From positions 27,432,744 through 27,496,743 of the forward strand of contig JALJCS010000004.1 in the NCBI GenBank assembly GCA_023055355.1: a stretch of 64,000 nt of DNA. Direction: 5' to 3'. Position numbers and translations under genes: made by a program. Every line of letters begins with the position of its first letter. Within the stretch, counting starts at the first letter, position 1. The notes beneath the pieces are model-generated. The model was not told the origin of the DNA. It did not search any database and saw only the letters and a list, made by a program, of their open reading frames with translations. Of the stretch, positions 63,557 to 64,000 are shown one piece after another. Origin of the DNA: Agelaius tricolor. Taxonomy: Eukaryota > Chordata > Aves > Passeriformes > Icteridae.

Positions 63557-64000
63557 GTGAGTTTCTGTGCACTTCTTCAGGTGCTTCCTTGGTAAAGGAG
63601 AACCTGCATCCTAGCATTAAATACCTGAGCACCTTCTCCCTAAAATTTCTCTAAAATTAAACTAGACATCACCAAACAAGAAAAAGCAATGTGGGGCACT
63701 TATACAGATGAATAGCACAGTCTCACCAGTTACAGCTTCAGGTCACTTAGCACAAAAAAGGGAGTTTTTATGTAAATAGAATAAAGGATCCTTTCAGTCA
63801 TATTTCTGTGATTTACACTAACAACATACCAACGAAATCTTTTCTCTTATTCCTTTGATGTTTGATACTGTGTTTCTGAGGTTTACCATGCTCATTAAAA
63901 TAAGAAAAAGACAGCCAAATTAAAGTCATTATTAGCTCCATTTTTTTTCTTAAAGATGTTTTTCTGTGTGTTTAGGAATATAAAATTGCATGCTTATACC
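63557..64000. other. AT-rich noncoding DNA at window end
   Basis: Nothing recognised beyond the donor-like site at 63557; the sequence returns to AT-rich composition. Confidence 0.55.

Noticed and set aside
1..64000. CRISPR arrays, bacterial operons, prophage or plasmid functions
   Set aside because: No regularly spaced repeats, ribosome-binding sites or compact genes. Avian CR1 copies and AT-rich noncoding DNA identify a vertebrate nuclear genome.

Overview
The window looks like a piece of a bird nuclear genome. The main evidence is at least five CR1 LINE copies whose 3' ends carry the avian CR1 tail (a 'gatcttgaaggtctcttcc'-type stretch followed by ATTCTRTGA units), plus a solo endogenous-retrovirus LTR with a 6-bp target-site duplication. 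The base is AT-rich and CpG-poor. Open frames are short (about 150 codons at most) and lie on both strands. No tRNA, rRNA, operon, CRISPR or bacterial-type structure is visible. I found no protein-coding gene I can name, so this is most likely intergenic or intronic DNA.

Layout. 1-4620 is AT-rich DNA without recognisable features. About 4620-6060 is a GC-raised block of unknown origin. 6061-23314 is AT-rich with low-complexity tracts (a triplicated AT motif at 6690, A-runs, a purine-rich strip at 14225-14590, a GTTG microsatellite at 22037). 23315-26567 holds two plus-strand CR1 3' fragments. 26568-33216 is plain apart from a short triplication just after 26830 and two small palindromes. 33217-33450 is GC-rich. 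33606-34292 is a minus-strand solo LTR with TATA-like and poly(A) signals and a long G-run, flanked by CTTCCC repeats. 37311-37860 is a minus-strand CR1 and 41501-41738 a plus-strand CR1. 46333-46384 contains a 34-bp perfect palindrome plus a third copy of its arm. 50330-50650 is a cluster of CpGs in an otherwise CpG-poor neighbourhood. 52456-52545 carries two abutting perfect hairpins. 52925-53740 is a minus-strand CR1 fragment with a decayed reverse-transcriptase domain. 60193-60245 is a 27-bp tandem duplication. 61871-61967 may be a tRNA-derived relic. 63326-63556 is an open, phase-symmetric exon candidate with good splice signals on both sides.

Nothing here forms a multi-gene system. The most unusual observations are the two palindromic insertions (46333-46384 and 52456-52545). 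Their architecture, in which inverted copies of the flanks are bounded by a short direct repeat, is what a replication template switch would leave. The other points worth checking are the CpG cluster at 50.4 kb, the symmetric exon candidate at 63.3 kb and the possible tRNA-derived relic at 61.9 kb. All coding suggestions are weak and are labelled as such.
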